A stretch of DNA of 64,000 nucleotides from CAWJHE01 sp963842455 (GTDB lineage Bacteria > Chloroflexota > Anaerolineae > Anaerolineales > UBA4823), in contig CAWJHE010000006.1 in assembly GCA_963842455.1 (NCBI GenBank), positions 434,001-498,000 on the forward strand. Direction: 5' to 3'. A model generated the notes under the pieces. It had not been told where the DNA came from. It saw only the letters and a program-made list of their open reading frames with translations, and did not search any database. This document shows positions 53,308 to 63,201 of the stretch, piece after piece. How positions within the stretch are numbered: position 1 is the stretch's first letter; each line of letters starts with the position of its first letter. The translations under genes were made by a program, and so were the position numbers.

Positions 53308-56300
53308 TTATCTGTTTATTACCTGGTAGATGACAGTATCCTGGTAGCGGAAGACTTCTTTCCAGAGAATCCCTTCGGCGTTTGTAAATTTCTCCAGGCC
53401 AGCACCAGGATAATGTCCGCGTTCCTGCTGCCCAACAATGATGTATTGGACATCGTATTTTCGCAGGAATTTTTGGGCTGCTTCCCAGTCGGTTGTGAGA
53501 TAGAAATCGTCAATTTCCAGGATGCGGTTGGTAACCCATGCTCCCGGCGTTACCGTTCGCTGTTGTTGTTGGTGCCACTCCCAGCCTACAACACCCGGAA
53601 GACCGGTGTAGATGCTCATACGTGATCCCCAGCGATATAGATTGCGCAGGTTGGCTTCCACGATGACTGGTGAGCCGACAACATTCTCTTGCAGCCAGCG
53701 AATTGCCTGGTAATCCTGGTTAAGATCCATCACACCCCAGTTATCTGCATACTCGGCGAACTGCATGTATTCCATCCCATCCAGGCTGCGCGGTGCATTT
53801 TCTGCCATGCGGTCTTTGATTTTTGCCGTTCCGGCCAGCAATGGATAAAACGATGCTCCTGTGACCAATACTGCCAGGATAACCTGCCAAGCTCGCCGCC
53901 AAAGGGGAGACATTCTTCCCAGGCTTTTTAATGTCCAGGCGAGAGCAGCAGCCGCACTGACTGCGAACAAGGTCCAAACCTGTAGATAGAATTTGAAAAC
54001 CGTGTTCATGCGCCCGATATCACCAACCAGGACAATCACCTCTACCATTAAGGTCAGGACCAAACCAGTGCCAACGATAAAGAGAACAACTCGTTTGGCA
54101 TCTGAGAGGTTCGGCTTGACTAGCAAGACTCCTGCCCAGGCTGCCAGAGGTAGAACCAGCCAAGCAATGCGCACTTCCATCCACAGTAAGATCAGGATAG
54201 ATGCAATCAGCACGACGAGAGCGAATTGGATCCAAAAGATGTGTGGGCGCAAGCTGCGAAGAGCGGATACAGGCGTCTCAGCCATCCATTCGAGACTTTC
54301 GCGCGCCATCCAGGCTACGATCAGGAACAGGAAAAGACCCCAATGTGTCAGGTAAGATGTTACCGGTGTATGGCTACCTTCCCAAACATTGATCTTGGTA
54401 TAACCCAAAGCGTACCAATCTGCAAAAGGTTGGAACAGGAAGAAAGAAAGCATGATAAAAAGAGCACTGACTATCAAAACACGCAGCATCCGCCTGGCGC
54501 CGTTAGGTAGCCTGTTCAGCAGAGCCTGTACGGCGTTTTGTTGATCATCTGCATCTGGATGCGGTTCCTGTGCCTGCTTTGGATCAAAGTATTTCCAAAA
54601 AGTGTAAATGATGGAAACCAGACCCAGGGCCAGGTAAGGAGGAAAATCCCAGGTATTCGTGGGGCGAAGTGCTCCTGTCGCCAGGGCGGCAACCACAAGC
54701 CAAGTGATCCCTGATAGCCGGTCTGCCCAGCGTGCCTTGCCTAAAACTAACCCGATGAATAACGATAGAGCCAGCAACGTGACCGGCAGCGCCATTAAGT
54801 GAGCATGAAGGTCGCCATATAGAACTGTGAAGAAAGGAAATTCTGTAATTGGTTCTATATCGCCTGGCGCAGGAATAGCACGGCTGGGGATCCAGTACCA
54901 ATCCCCCAAGCTGTAGGGCAAATTGCCGCCAGTAAAGACTTCCCAAAATCCTTGAATAGCCCAAAGCCAGCGAGTAAGAATTGGCGCTCCTTCGATAACC
55001 CCATCTGGTGAAGCCAATCGCTGGTATCCCTGAAAGATCATACGTACACTCCCCAGGTTACCCAGAACTGCGATGCCTATTGCGCCAGCAATGGCGGAAA
55101 TATAGGCGATCAGGTTTTTCTCCTGGTTGTCTGATTGATGCTGTTTTCGACTGGACTGGAATAGATTCCAGGCTATGGAAAAACCACCCATCGCAATCAG
55201 GCTAAAGAAGGTTGGTATCAGGAGATTGTAGGCAATCGAGGGAACAATCCCTAACCATTTAACCAATACTCCTGCTATGACAAATCCGAAGTAATAGTAA
55301 TTTAGATATCCGCCGGCGTACCAGGGATCATAGGGCGGGAAGACTGTGCTCTTGAGTATGGCGTTGAAATACGAAAAATCCATTGGTTTTTCGCCGCCTT
55401 TCCATGGATGCCACAGATCGGGATTCCCATATCTCACCAGCAGGAAAGCGACAAAGAAAGCCAGGGTCAAAGCTTCAACAATCAGGATGTATTTGCGCCT
55501 GGTCTTCATCTCTGTGAAGAACTCTGGGCTCTGACGATAGATCAAGTAGGCGCTGAAAATAAGCATGACCAATAAAACCAGGCTGATTGTTGAGCGAGAG
55601 AAAGGAATTTCGAGGAAGCCAGCCAACCAAACCAGGTAAGCTAAAATGAGCATACCGGCTGAGCGCGCCAATGGATAGCCGCGATCTGCCAATCCAGGTA
55701 AGCTATATCGAAGCAAGGGGTAAACGATCCAGCCCAGCAAGGTCAAACACAAATACCATAATAAGGCGGCGATCCAGGGAAATCGATTGAAAAGCGCATC
55801 CGAATTAAATAATTCTGACCACGTTCCCCCTGATCTCTGCTGGCTGAGCAGGTAATCTGGCAATAGCAAGTTTGCTGGATGCGGATCTGTTAGCATCGGG
55901 GGGATGCGCACGATCTGGGAGAAATCTACCGATGAAAGTAAATTGTAGACTTTTTCGGAATCGTATGCATTGGTCTTCTTGAAGATAAACACTTTCGGAT
56001 GATCATAAACCGTAAAAGCTTCTTCAGAGGGTTGATCATTGATCGAGAGAGGTCCGATCGTGGGATTTGATTGGAAAGTTTTGACCAGCTCAAACCCCAG
56101 GCGGCTGCGGTAAGTGCCGGGTTGCGCCTGGTTATAACAGGTTTCGATGCTCTGGTCTTCGGGACAGCCGATCAATTCCCGGTAATACAAAGTTGTCATT
56201 GGGAAGCGTTCTGGAATACGCGTCAGGCTGCCCCACTGGCGACTCGAGCTGATGGTGATGTAGTCTGCTTCATCCAGGATGCGGGTGAAACGCTCCAGTT

Positions 56301-58704
56301 TCTCAGGAGAATCTTCCCAGTACATGTTAAAGGTCAAATCCAGCGGGTACAAACCGCCATACCCATCAAACCCATCCATACGCAAGGGAAGATTATCATC
56401 CCAGTCGCCTTCGGAAGCAATCCCAGCACCTGTCAGGCGAATGGCGCCGCCATCGGCTTTCAGGCCAATATCAATCACATAAGTCTGCCCCTGGATGATG
56501 GGTAAAGCTGGTTTCAAAGCCAGGATAAACCCTTCTCCTGAGGATTCTCGATTGACACTCAGCTCTGCTTTGGGAGATTCGCCGGTGTCATCTGGTTGAG
56601 TTAGTTTTAAGGTAAAGACCCTTGGAATGGCCGATCCATCATCTTCCATACTCATCTTGTCGACGCGAATATGTGTCAGGAAACCATCCACTGGCGATTC
56701 AAAATCGTACATAGCCGTTGAGGATGACGTCAAGATGGATGTACTCGATCCGAGAGATAGCTCAACCGGCTCGGTCGACGCGCTGGAGATACCGGGTTGG
56801 ATGCGTAAGGCTGTTTCCCCCTCAAATGTCAAGGTGGCCTGTTCGCCGGGCATGCCGATACGGATCCGATAAGATTGGGTTGGATCTAAGGGAACAGGTG
56901 TTTCTAATGGAAGAATATAACCCTTGCCATTTTCACCTTCTTCCGGCGTAAAATCATCGCTGATGGATAGGAAAGTTAAAGGCTGATTTCCGGATGGTAC
57001 CAGGCTAATGGATAGATTGACAGTCAAAACCTGGTGTTTAGCTTGGGTATCAACCATGTTCGGCAGTTCAATCTGGGTTAGTTCCCCCGCTACTTTTGGT
57101 GAAAAAGTATACACATAGGGCACGCCAGGAGAAATAAGATGAGAATACGGAACCGGTAGAGACTGGTTGGTGATCCCATCTTCTGTTTTGATAGCCAGGG
57201 AGATGGCGCCAGGGATATTTTGGTAAATCCAGCGGGTAGCCTCAATGCGCGTAATCGGGCGAGTATAAATGGTGGTGAATGCGTAGGCATAGGTATAGGT
57301 GCTAATCAGTACCAATCCACCGACAAACCAGGCAATCCCCTTTACCCAGAGTCTTGAGTGTTTTTCTGGGTGTTCATAGCGGTTCCTGGCGTAATCGTAA
57401 AGGGTCACGACTGCCCAGGCAGCAAAAATGGACAAGGTTGGATAGACAGGCAACTGATAGCGCATGGTGGGATTAAGCGCCAGCGATTGCCATAAGAAGT
57501 AAACTCCGGTCCATGACCAAATTAGCAGGTGTTTTCTCCATTCCCCAGGGTGCTTGTGTGCACCAAAACTCATACGCCAGCCAGCCCATAAAAAGCCTGC
57601 CCATGCCAGGATGCCTAAGGGAAGCCCCAGACCCCAAGCGATCAGGTTTTGAGCAGAGAACCAAACAGGCCGACGAGCCCATTGCATTGCTGGCGGAAAA
57701 TCCACATTCCCGCCGCTTTGGGCGCGTTGCTCCTGGATGTTCGCCACCCATTGTGGGTTGGGCTTTAATCCGAAAAAGCCAGGCCCACTAAAGGCATAGG
57801 GTTGCAATAGACGGAAAACGACCAGGCTGGTGATTGCAGCCAGTATCAAGAATAAAAATAGCTGAAATGCCCGTTTTTGCCTTTCCTGAGATGGCAGGGT
57901 AAATAATCCGATCAATACGGCTACCGGTAGAATGACTGCCACAGGAGCGGCGTTTAATTTCGAGGCGACTGCCATGCCCAATGCCAGGCCAAACCCCAGG
58001 CTGGGCAGCAGCACAGGATCCTTAATCCATCGCTTCCAGTGCATTTGCACTGGAGTATTTCCTTCTTCCTCCTGCTCTTCAAACTGTGCTGCATCCTGCG
58101 GGCTGGGCTGGGATGTTTCCGTGCGGATATTGAACATGACCTTGACTGCAAAATAAATCGCCAGGAGGGCGAAAGTATTGGCGAATGTATCCATGGTGAA
58201 GAAATGTGATTGCTGGATTTGCAGTACCACACCTGCGGAAAAGGCTGCTGCCAGTACACCGACCCGCTTGTTGTACAGTTTTTCGGCGACCATGAATACC
58301 AGGATCACTGCAATTAAATCCACACTTGCAGAAAGCGCTCGCCCCACCTGTGTCATTTCGGTGAAACCTGAATGTCCAAAAATCCACTCTGCCAGGTAGC
58401 GAGCAGCGAACATCGGCAAGGTTCCGTATACATAGAATCCATGTCCCCGATTATTTGGGTTCAAACTGGAGTTTGGTGTATCGAAATATTCGCCCAGGTT
58501 TTGCACCGGGCTGATATCCGTGCCTACCCAAATCAGAAAGCGCTCGTCAGGATGCAGGTATTGGTATTCACCCCAAAATAATCCGGCAATGCGAAAGTAA
58601 GCAGCCAGTATTAAAATCAAAATCAAGAAAATATCTAGCAGCCTGCTCAGTTTAATAGAGGTCTGTGAATGTTGGTTGGATGAATGATTGGTAGATATTG
58701 ACAT
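53308..58704 (-). CDS. Giant fusion: GT39/PMT-like domain + extracytoplasmic region + Chlor_Arch_YYY domain
   Basis: One unbroken frame of 1798 aa. Part 1, about 20-540: GT-C membrane domain with FRIAGLFWGEYQYLHPDERF (acidic loop DE), KLYNKRVGVLAAAFSAG and about twelve spans. Part 2, about 540-960: soluble, beta-rich region outside the cell, with repeated lines such as LTFEGETALRIQPGIS, then a segment holding YYRELIGCPEDQSIETCY. Part 3, about 985-1798: YYY domain, LTLLGWIVYPLLRYSLPGLADRGYPLARSAG, NYYYFGFVIAGVLVKWLG, ITEFPFFTVLYGDLHAHLMALP and KFYLQVWTLFAVSAAAALAW. The ATG shares one base with the upstream stop (TAATG). It is probably a two-centre glycosyltransferase in envelope glycolipid or glycoprotein synthesis; that is inference. 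Confidence 0.85.
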   Translation of the reverse strand: MSISTNHSSNQHSQTSIKLSRLLDIFLILILILAAYFRIAGLFWGEYQYLHPDERFLIWVGTDISPVQNLGEYFDTPNSSLNPNNRGHGFYVYGTLPMFAARYLAEWIFGHSGFTEMTQVGRALSASVDLIAVILVFMVAEKLYNKRVGVLAAAFSAGVVLQIQQSHFFTMDTFANTFALLAIYFAVKVMFNIRTETSQPSPQDAAQFEEQEEEGNTPVQMHWKRWIKDPVLLPSLGFGLALGMAVASKLNAAPVAVILPVAVLIGLFTLPSQERQKRAFQLFLFLILAAITSLVVFRLLQPYAFSGPGFFGLKPNPQWVANIQEQRAQSGGNVDFPPAMQWARRPVWFSAQNLIAWGLGLPLGILAWAGFLWAGWRMSFGAHKHPGEWRKHLLIWSWTGVYFLWQSLALNPTMRYQLPVYPTLSIFAAWAVVTLYDYARNRYEHPEKHSRLWVKGIAWFVGGLVLISTYTYAYAFTTIYTRPITRIEATRWIYQNIPGAISLAIKTEDGITNQSLPVPYSHLISPGVPYVYTFSPKVAGELTQIELPNMVDTQAKHQVLTVNLSISLVPSGNQPLTFLSISDDFTPEEGENGKGYILPLETPVPLDPTQSYRIRIGMPGEQATLTFEGETALRIQPGISSASTEPVELSLGSSTSILTSSSTAMYDFESPVDGFLTHIRVDKMSMEDDGSAIPRVFTLKLTQPDDTGESPKAELSVNRESSGEGFILALKPALPIIQGQTYVIDIGLKADGGAIRLTGAGIASEGDWDDNLPLRMDGFDGYGGLYPLDLTFNMYWEDSPEKLERFTRILDEADYITISSSRQWGSLTRIPERFPMTTLYYRELIGCPEDQSIETCYNQAQPGTYRSRLGFELVKTFQSNPTIGPLSINDQPSEEAFTVYDHPKVFIFKKTNAYDSEKVYNLLSSVDFSQIVRIPPMLTDPHPANLLLPDYLLSQQRSGGTWSELFNSDALFNRFPWIAALLWYLCLTLLGWIVYPLLRYSLPGLADRGYPLARSAGMLILAYLVWLAGFLEIPFSRSTISLVLLVMLIFSAYLIYRQSPEFFTEMKTRRKYILIVEALTLAFFVAFLLVRYGNPDLWHPWKGGEKPMDFSYFNAILKSTVFPPYDPWYAGGYLNYYYFGFVIAGVLVKWLGIVPSIAYNLLIPTFFSLIAMGGFSIAWNLFQSSRKQHQSDNQEKNLIAYISAIAGAIGIAVLGNLGSVRMIFQGYQRLASPDGVIEGAPILTRWLWAIQGFWEVFTGGNLPYSLGDWYWIPSRAIPAPGDIEPITEFPFFTVLYGDLHAHLMALPVTLLALSLFIGLVLGKARWADRLSGITWLVVAALATGALRPTNTWDFPPYLALGLVSIIYTFWKYFDPKQAQEPHPDADDQQNAVQALLNRLPNGARRMLRVLIVSALFIMLSFFLFQPFADWYALGYTKINVWEGSHTPVTSYLTHWGLFLFLIVAWMARESLEWMAETPVSALRSLRPHIFWIQFALVVLIASILILLWMEVRIAWLVLPLAAWAGVLLVKPNLSDAKRVVLFIVGTGLVLTLMVEVIVLVGDIGRMNTVFKFYLQVWTLFAVSAAAALAWTLKSLGRMSPLWRRAWQVILAVLVTGASFYPLLAGTAKIKDRMAENAPRSLDGMEYMQFAEYADNWGVMDLNQDYQAIRWLQENVVGSPVIVEANLRNLYRWGSRMSIYTGLPGVVGWEWHQQQQRTVTPGAWVTNRILEIDDFYLTTDWEAAQKFLRKYDVQYIIVGQQERGHYPGAGLEKFTNAEGILWKEVFRYQDTVIYQVINR

Positions 58705-60990
58705 TATGGTGTCTTCTTAGCAGGTACGATAAAGATGAGAAAATCCTTTGTTTCAGCATACGAGCGGAAGCGTTGGAACCAACCCGAAGGATATGCCTGT
58801 GTGAGTGCGTTGATAGATGTCTCGTCGTCCGGGCGAACAATGAATAGCTTTGCGCGTGGATCCTCCAACGTCTGGTCTATTTGATCTGCAAACAGGGCAA
58901 AATCGCGCAACGGGAACCCCGCCTGTATGGCGACCAAGCGTGTATCCGCCCAGTGCGGCACCCCCATGACCCAAACCGTATCCTCAGTGGAGGTCAATTC
59001 CATAAAATCCTTGGCAACGGCGCCCATCTCGGATGTATTCCAGGCAGAAGTTTGGTATTGCAATGCATACCTGTTGAATACCCAGTCGTATTCTTGAAAT
59101 GCAAAGATGATGAATAAACAGGCTGCCATACCCCAGGCAAACCATTTGGACCAGGAGTTTTTTATACGACGCTGGATGCTAAAGATCAATCCATCTAAAG
59201 CGATTGCAATCAATAGAAACACAGGAATAGATGCGCCGCCGGTGCGGTACAGGCTCGGATTTTCTGCAGGAAAGGCTATTGACAGAACAGAAGGAAGGAA
59301 GAGAATTGGAATTGCCAGCAGGATAAAAAGATCTTGCCAGGTCCGCTTGCGTAAGTAGCGGATGCTGACCAGGGCAACGCCCAGGTAGAAAAGCGCGCCG
59401 CTTACAACTCCCAGGGCAGGATAATTGGGTATCGAAGCAGGCCAGATGACTCCAGCCGACCAGGAAAACATTCCAAAAGCGCGGGCGTAATTATTGAAGA
59501 AGATGGCCACGGGGGATTGAATCAATAGGTCGTTCCAGGCTGCCCATCCGGGTTAAGGTTCGGAACAGGAAATTGTCCGGTTGTTCGATGATGTAGCGAA
59601 ACAAGGGCAGAAATAAAACGAAACTGACCAGGATAATGACCAGTAAGGAAAGAACCAGGGAAGCCCTTTTTTCTTTTTTATGAGGATGGAGCAGGTATAA
59701 ACCGAAAGCCGATAAGACCAACAAAGGAAGAATCCTGTCTGCAGAATAGCCATACAGGCTCAGGCCAAGAGAAATTCCTGCCCAAATAAAATCATTTCTG
59801 GACCCACGCCGCAAGCCGCGCAGCAGAAAATACATGGTGGAAGCTGTGAACAAGATATAGAAGGGTAATCTCAGCCCAACTCTGGAAACTACGTTTGGCC
59901 AGTATGCCACACCTGCAAAAAGGAAGGCAATCAAGCCAATCCGAGCGCCACCCATTTCCTTACCAACCAGATAGATAAAGGGCAAAGAAAGGAAGCCTAC
60001 CAACATGGTCGAGAGTTTGAGCAAGTCAAAGCCCAATGGGATATTGAAAACCTTATGCAGACCGGCTGCCAGGTACATGTGAAGCGCTTCTCGTCCCCCG
60101 TTGTTGGGGAAGAAGATTTGCGTATATCCTTGCAGCACATTGGAAATATCCAGGATTTTCTCAGCATGGTCGCTATTCATCTCAGGAGGTGTTTGCTCCA
60201 GGCTGTAAAAACGGAAGAAGGTCACCAGGCCAATGGCAGCTAAGATGATAGCGATCCTGGCGGTAAGCTTGACGAGCTGATTGGGATTGATGCTGATGGC
60301 CTTGTCTCTTTGAAACCTTGCTCGGAGATTATGCCATTTTTGGTTCCAATCCGAGGAAACCCAGAATGACCGGATGATGAAAACCAAAGCAGCCAGCAGC
60401 AAAGCCAGGTTAAAAGTAGAGAATAATAAATTGGAGAAACTCAAAAAAGTCACAACAGCCAGGGCGATCCCTACGATCAATTCTCGTGGGCGAAATTTGG
60501 CGGGTTCAGCCTTCTGTTCTTCCTCAGGCAAAGGGCGGATCATCCATTCTTTGCGCCAGGCCGCAATGACTGCAAAAACAAAGCCTATGATCAAGAAGAA
60601 GATGCCTGGTGTCCAGCTCCGCTCTGGTGCAGGACTTAAGCCGGCCTGTCCGAGGATTGCAAACAACAGGGCGGTGAAGCTAAGCCAAGGCCAGCGATGA
60701 GGAAGCTGATTGGGGCTCTTGTGTTTGACTTTCGAACCTGGATGGGATAGGTGACTATCGCCTTCCGGAACAACCCGTTCTGGGACAGTATCCACCTCCG
60801 CAACAGAGAAATCCTGGTTGTTGGCTGGCTGCGCCAACGGGCTGGATACAACCTGTTCACTCACCTGGCCAGAGCTGACATCGCTGGTCTGCTGTGCAAT
60901 ACCGGCGTCCTCACCTGGAATGGTTATGGGAGGGTATTTCCAGGGGAATAATTTGGATTTTAGATAATCTAAAACGCTTGGTTCTTCCAT
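58704..60990 (-). CDS. GT39/PMT-like membrane glycosyltransferase (one frameshift)
   Basis: Frames 59491-60990 and 58704-59525 join to one protein of about 760 aa. A Pro/Ser/Val-rich cytoplasmic tail of about 95 residues is followed by a few spans, then the GT-C core: FRFYSLEQTPPEMNSDHAEKI (acidic loop), IFFPNNGGREALHMYLAA, then FVGFLSLPFIYLVGKEMGGARIGL-type spans. The second piece begins LLIQSPVAIFFNNYARAF and runs to a soluble C-terminus ending VPAKKTP. Near 59535-59555 the frames switch: one reads RTLTRMG, the other AWNDLLIQSPV. A one-base indel explains this. Its stop overlaps the start of the 1798-aa gene (TAATG), so they are translationally coupled. Confidence 0.75.
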
Positions 60991-61120
60991 AAATAAAAGA
61001 AAGCCTTGGATAAACTGAAATCGGTTTGTGTCAAATCATCATTATTTCGGTAGATAGCGCAAGCTTGCCTATACCCAACAGGCTGATTATAAAACATTAA
61101 CGGGTTTGTATCTGTTGGGC

Positions 61121-61945
61121 TTAATCGTGGAAATTGCGCCTGGCAAGATAGAAAGTGCAAACACCATTATCGCAAATCGGATTTTGCAAATAATGTTTGC
61201 GCACCAGGCGTTCGGTCAGGGACAGGTTCCATCGCTTAGGAACCAAAATCCAATTTCCTGTTAACTTATGAGCAACCAGAGAAGGCAAACCGAAATAATG
61301 GCCCCATTCTGTTACATGCAAGGATTCTGGGGGGTAGTAATGCCACCACTTCTCGATGGTAAATCCTGCTTGCTTGAGGCGCTGATCCCATATTTCTGGT
61401 GGATCGCAATGATAATGCCGGGCAATCCGGTTGAAGAACGCCCGGTAAGCATCTCCTAATGACTTTAACTTTATCCTATCGAGAAAGTTGCTGATCGACA
61501 GGCTGGGCAAAAAGTTGTGATTAGGAACGCAGAAAGCAAATGGGGCTCCTGGTTTTAATACCCTGCCTGTTTCAGCCAATACCGCATCCAGATCGGGGAT
61601 ATGTTCTAATACGGAATTGCTAATTGCGCTGTGGAAAAAACCGTTCGGAAATGGCATCCGGCTTCCAACGGCTTGAGTTAACAAGCGGTAAGAGCCACGC
61701 TCAGCCGCTTCTCGCATCGGTTCCCACCAGGGGTCCACGCCAACATCCAGCGCCGAATCGAAAGCAACCGTGGCAAACTGCCCGTCTCCGCTGCCCAAAT
61801 CTAAAATCGGGCGCGGTAAATCAATCTCTCGATAGAAGCGAGCCTCAACGGCGCGCAACAATCCCCGAAAATAAGGTAATTCCCTCAAGTTGAGGAAGAG
61901 AAAGTCTTTTTCATTTTTTGTAAATAATGGCGGGTATTCTGACAT
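61121..61945 (-). CDS. SAM-dependent methyltransferase, class I
   Basis: A 274-aa soluble protein. The SAM motif I is PILDLGSGDGQFATVAF near residue 45, followed by DVGVDPWWEPMREA (acidic end of strand 2), the MPFPNGFFHSAISNSVLEHIPDLDAVLAE block and GRVLKPGAPFAFCVPNH, as in Methyltransf_11 proteins. The C-terminal third (HYHCDPPEIWDQRLKQAGF) is family-specific. Substrate unknown; the position between GT-C and GT4 genes suggests a sugar or lipid acceptor. It ends 131 bp upstream of the GT39-like start, and no promoter is evident in that gap. Confidence 0.85.
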   Translation of the reverse strand: MSEYPPLFTKNEKDFLFLNLRELPYFRGLLRAVEARFYREIDLPRPILDLGSGDGQFATVAFDSALDVGVDPWWEPMREAAERGSYRLLTQAVGSRMPFPNGFFHSAISNSVLEHIPDLDAVLAETGRVLKPGAPFAFCVPNHNFLPSLSISNFLDRIKLKSLGDAYRAFFNRIARHYHCDPPEIWDQRLKQAGFTIEKWWHYYPPESLHVTEWGHYFGLPSLVAHKLTGNWILVPKRWNLSLTERLVRKHYLQNPICDNGVCTFYLARRNFHD

Positions 61946-62019
61946 AAATTCTCATTCAAATAATCACTCATCCCAATGAACGATCTGTTCGGTGTCCATG
62001 TGCATTCTTTGGGGAAGAT

Positions 62020-63189
62020 TTATTCATCTTGAATTTTTGCGTTCTTCAAAAGCTCCATAAACAACCCTTCATAAATTTGAGCAACTGCAGAAGGAGTGGA
62101 TTTCTCAAGAATTAAGTTGGGATTGCCTTGAAAATTGCCTGGGTCGTCTAAAATTCGGATGACCGCCTGCGCCAGCTCTTGAGCATTGAAAGGAGGTACG
62201 ACGATGCCTGAGCCAGTGGTTTGAATGGGCACTCGGATGCCAGGCAAGTTGGATGCGACGACAGGCGTCCCACATAGCAGTGATTCAACCTGAACGAGTC
62301 CATAGGAATCGGTGCTGTTAATACTTGGGAAAACGGTGACTTCACTCAGGTGAAAAAAGGCTGCCAGATCTTTTGGTGAGACTATGCCTAAAAAGGTCCA
62401 ATGCTGGCCTAAAGCCCTGATTAGTGGACTTAATTTCTTAGCATAGTTTTCTTCGCCCAATACGTTTTGATATGGGCCGACAAACAAAACCCTGGCTGTG
62501 GGGTGTTTTTCTAATATGGTCGGTAAGGCCTCTGTAAGGTATTCTACGCCTTTCTCAGCTGCCAACCTGGCTGCCATACCAATAATTCGTTGCTCCGGTT
62601 CAATTGCGAATTTTTCCCGAAAATCGAGCAGGTCTTGTTGTGTTACTGCTTCTACCTCCACGGGTGGAAGGACAGGGCGAAGCTTGTGCAAATAAGGTCG
62701 CAGGAAATTGGAGTGATCTGCGTAATCCTGAGTATTGGTAACAATCAGGTTGGCAATCGAGGCTGTAATGTGATTAGCCAGGTTTGAGCCCTGGTTAGCC
62801 AGGTAGTGAACCATGCCAACTGGCAAATGTAAATCGCAATGATAGGTGAGCAAAAGTGGCTTTTTGAACAGACGTGCGACCAGTGCAATCAGAGCAGCGT
62901 CTAATTGAGGAACATGTAAATGTACGACATCTGCTTCCCGGACCAGTTTCCATGCAGCCGGGAACATACCAGGCATGATAACGCCCTTGCTGATGCGCAT
63001 GGCGACATCCAGGCGGATAACCTCTACACCATCACGGATTTCATGGGATGGTAAATCTTTTTCGAACCTGGAGGTTAAGATGGTCACTTGATGCCCGCGC
63101 TTGACCAGGGCGCGTGCTTCGCGTTCGGCGTAAATGGTGAGCCCTGAGTAATGTGGCCGGTAATAGGTAAGTGCAATCAGGATTTTCAT
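62020..63189 (-). CDS. Glycosyltransferase family 4 protein
   Basis: A GT-B fold retaining glycosyltransferase of 389 aa. MKILIALTYYRPHYSGLTIYAEREARALVKRGHQVTILT is the standard N-terminal Rossmann half with the donor/acceptor loop. The C-terminal half starts IIGMAARLAAEKGVEYLTEALP and carries the E-x7-E type region FPSINSTDSYGLVQVESLLCGTPVVAS, where SINSTDSYGLVQVE takes the place of the usual E-FG--E. The first Glu of E-x7-E is replaced (S-I-N-S), which is seen in some GT4 enzymes. It follows the flippase-like gene by 12 bp. Donor and acceptor unknown. Confidence 0.88.
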   Translation of the reverse strand: MKILIALTYYRPHYSGLTIYAEREARALVKRGHQVTILTSRFEKDLPSHEIRDGVEVIRLDVAMRISKGVIMPGMFPAAWKLVREADVVHLHVPQLDAALIALVARLFKKPLLLTYHCDLHLPVGMVHYLANQGSNLANHITASIANLIVTNTQDYADHSNFLRPYLHKLRPVLPPVEVEAVTQQDLLDFREKFAIEPEQRIIGMAARLAAEKGVEYLTEALPTILEKHPTARVLFVGPYQNVLGEENYAKKLSPLIRALGQHWTFLGIVSPKDLAAFFHLSEVTVFPSINSTDSYGLVQVESLLCGTPVVASNLPGIRVPIQTTGSGIVVPPFNAQELAQAVIRILDDPGNFQGNPNLILEKSTPSAVAQIYEGLFMELLKNAKIQDE

Positions 63190-63201
63190 GGTCTGCAGAT
63201 T

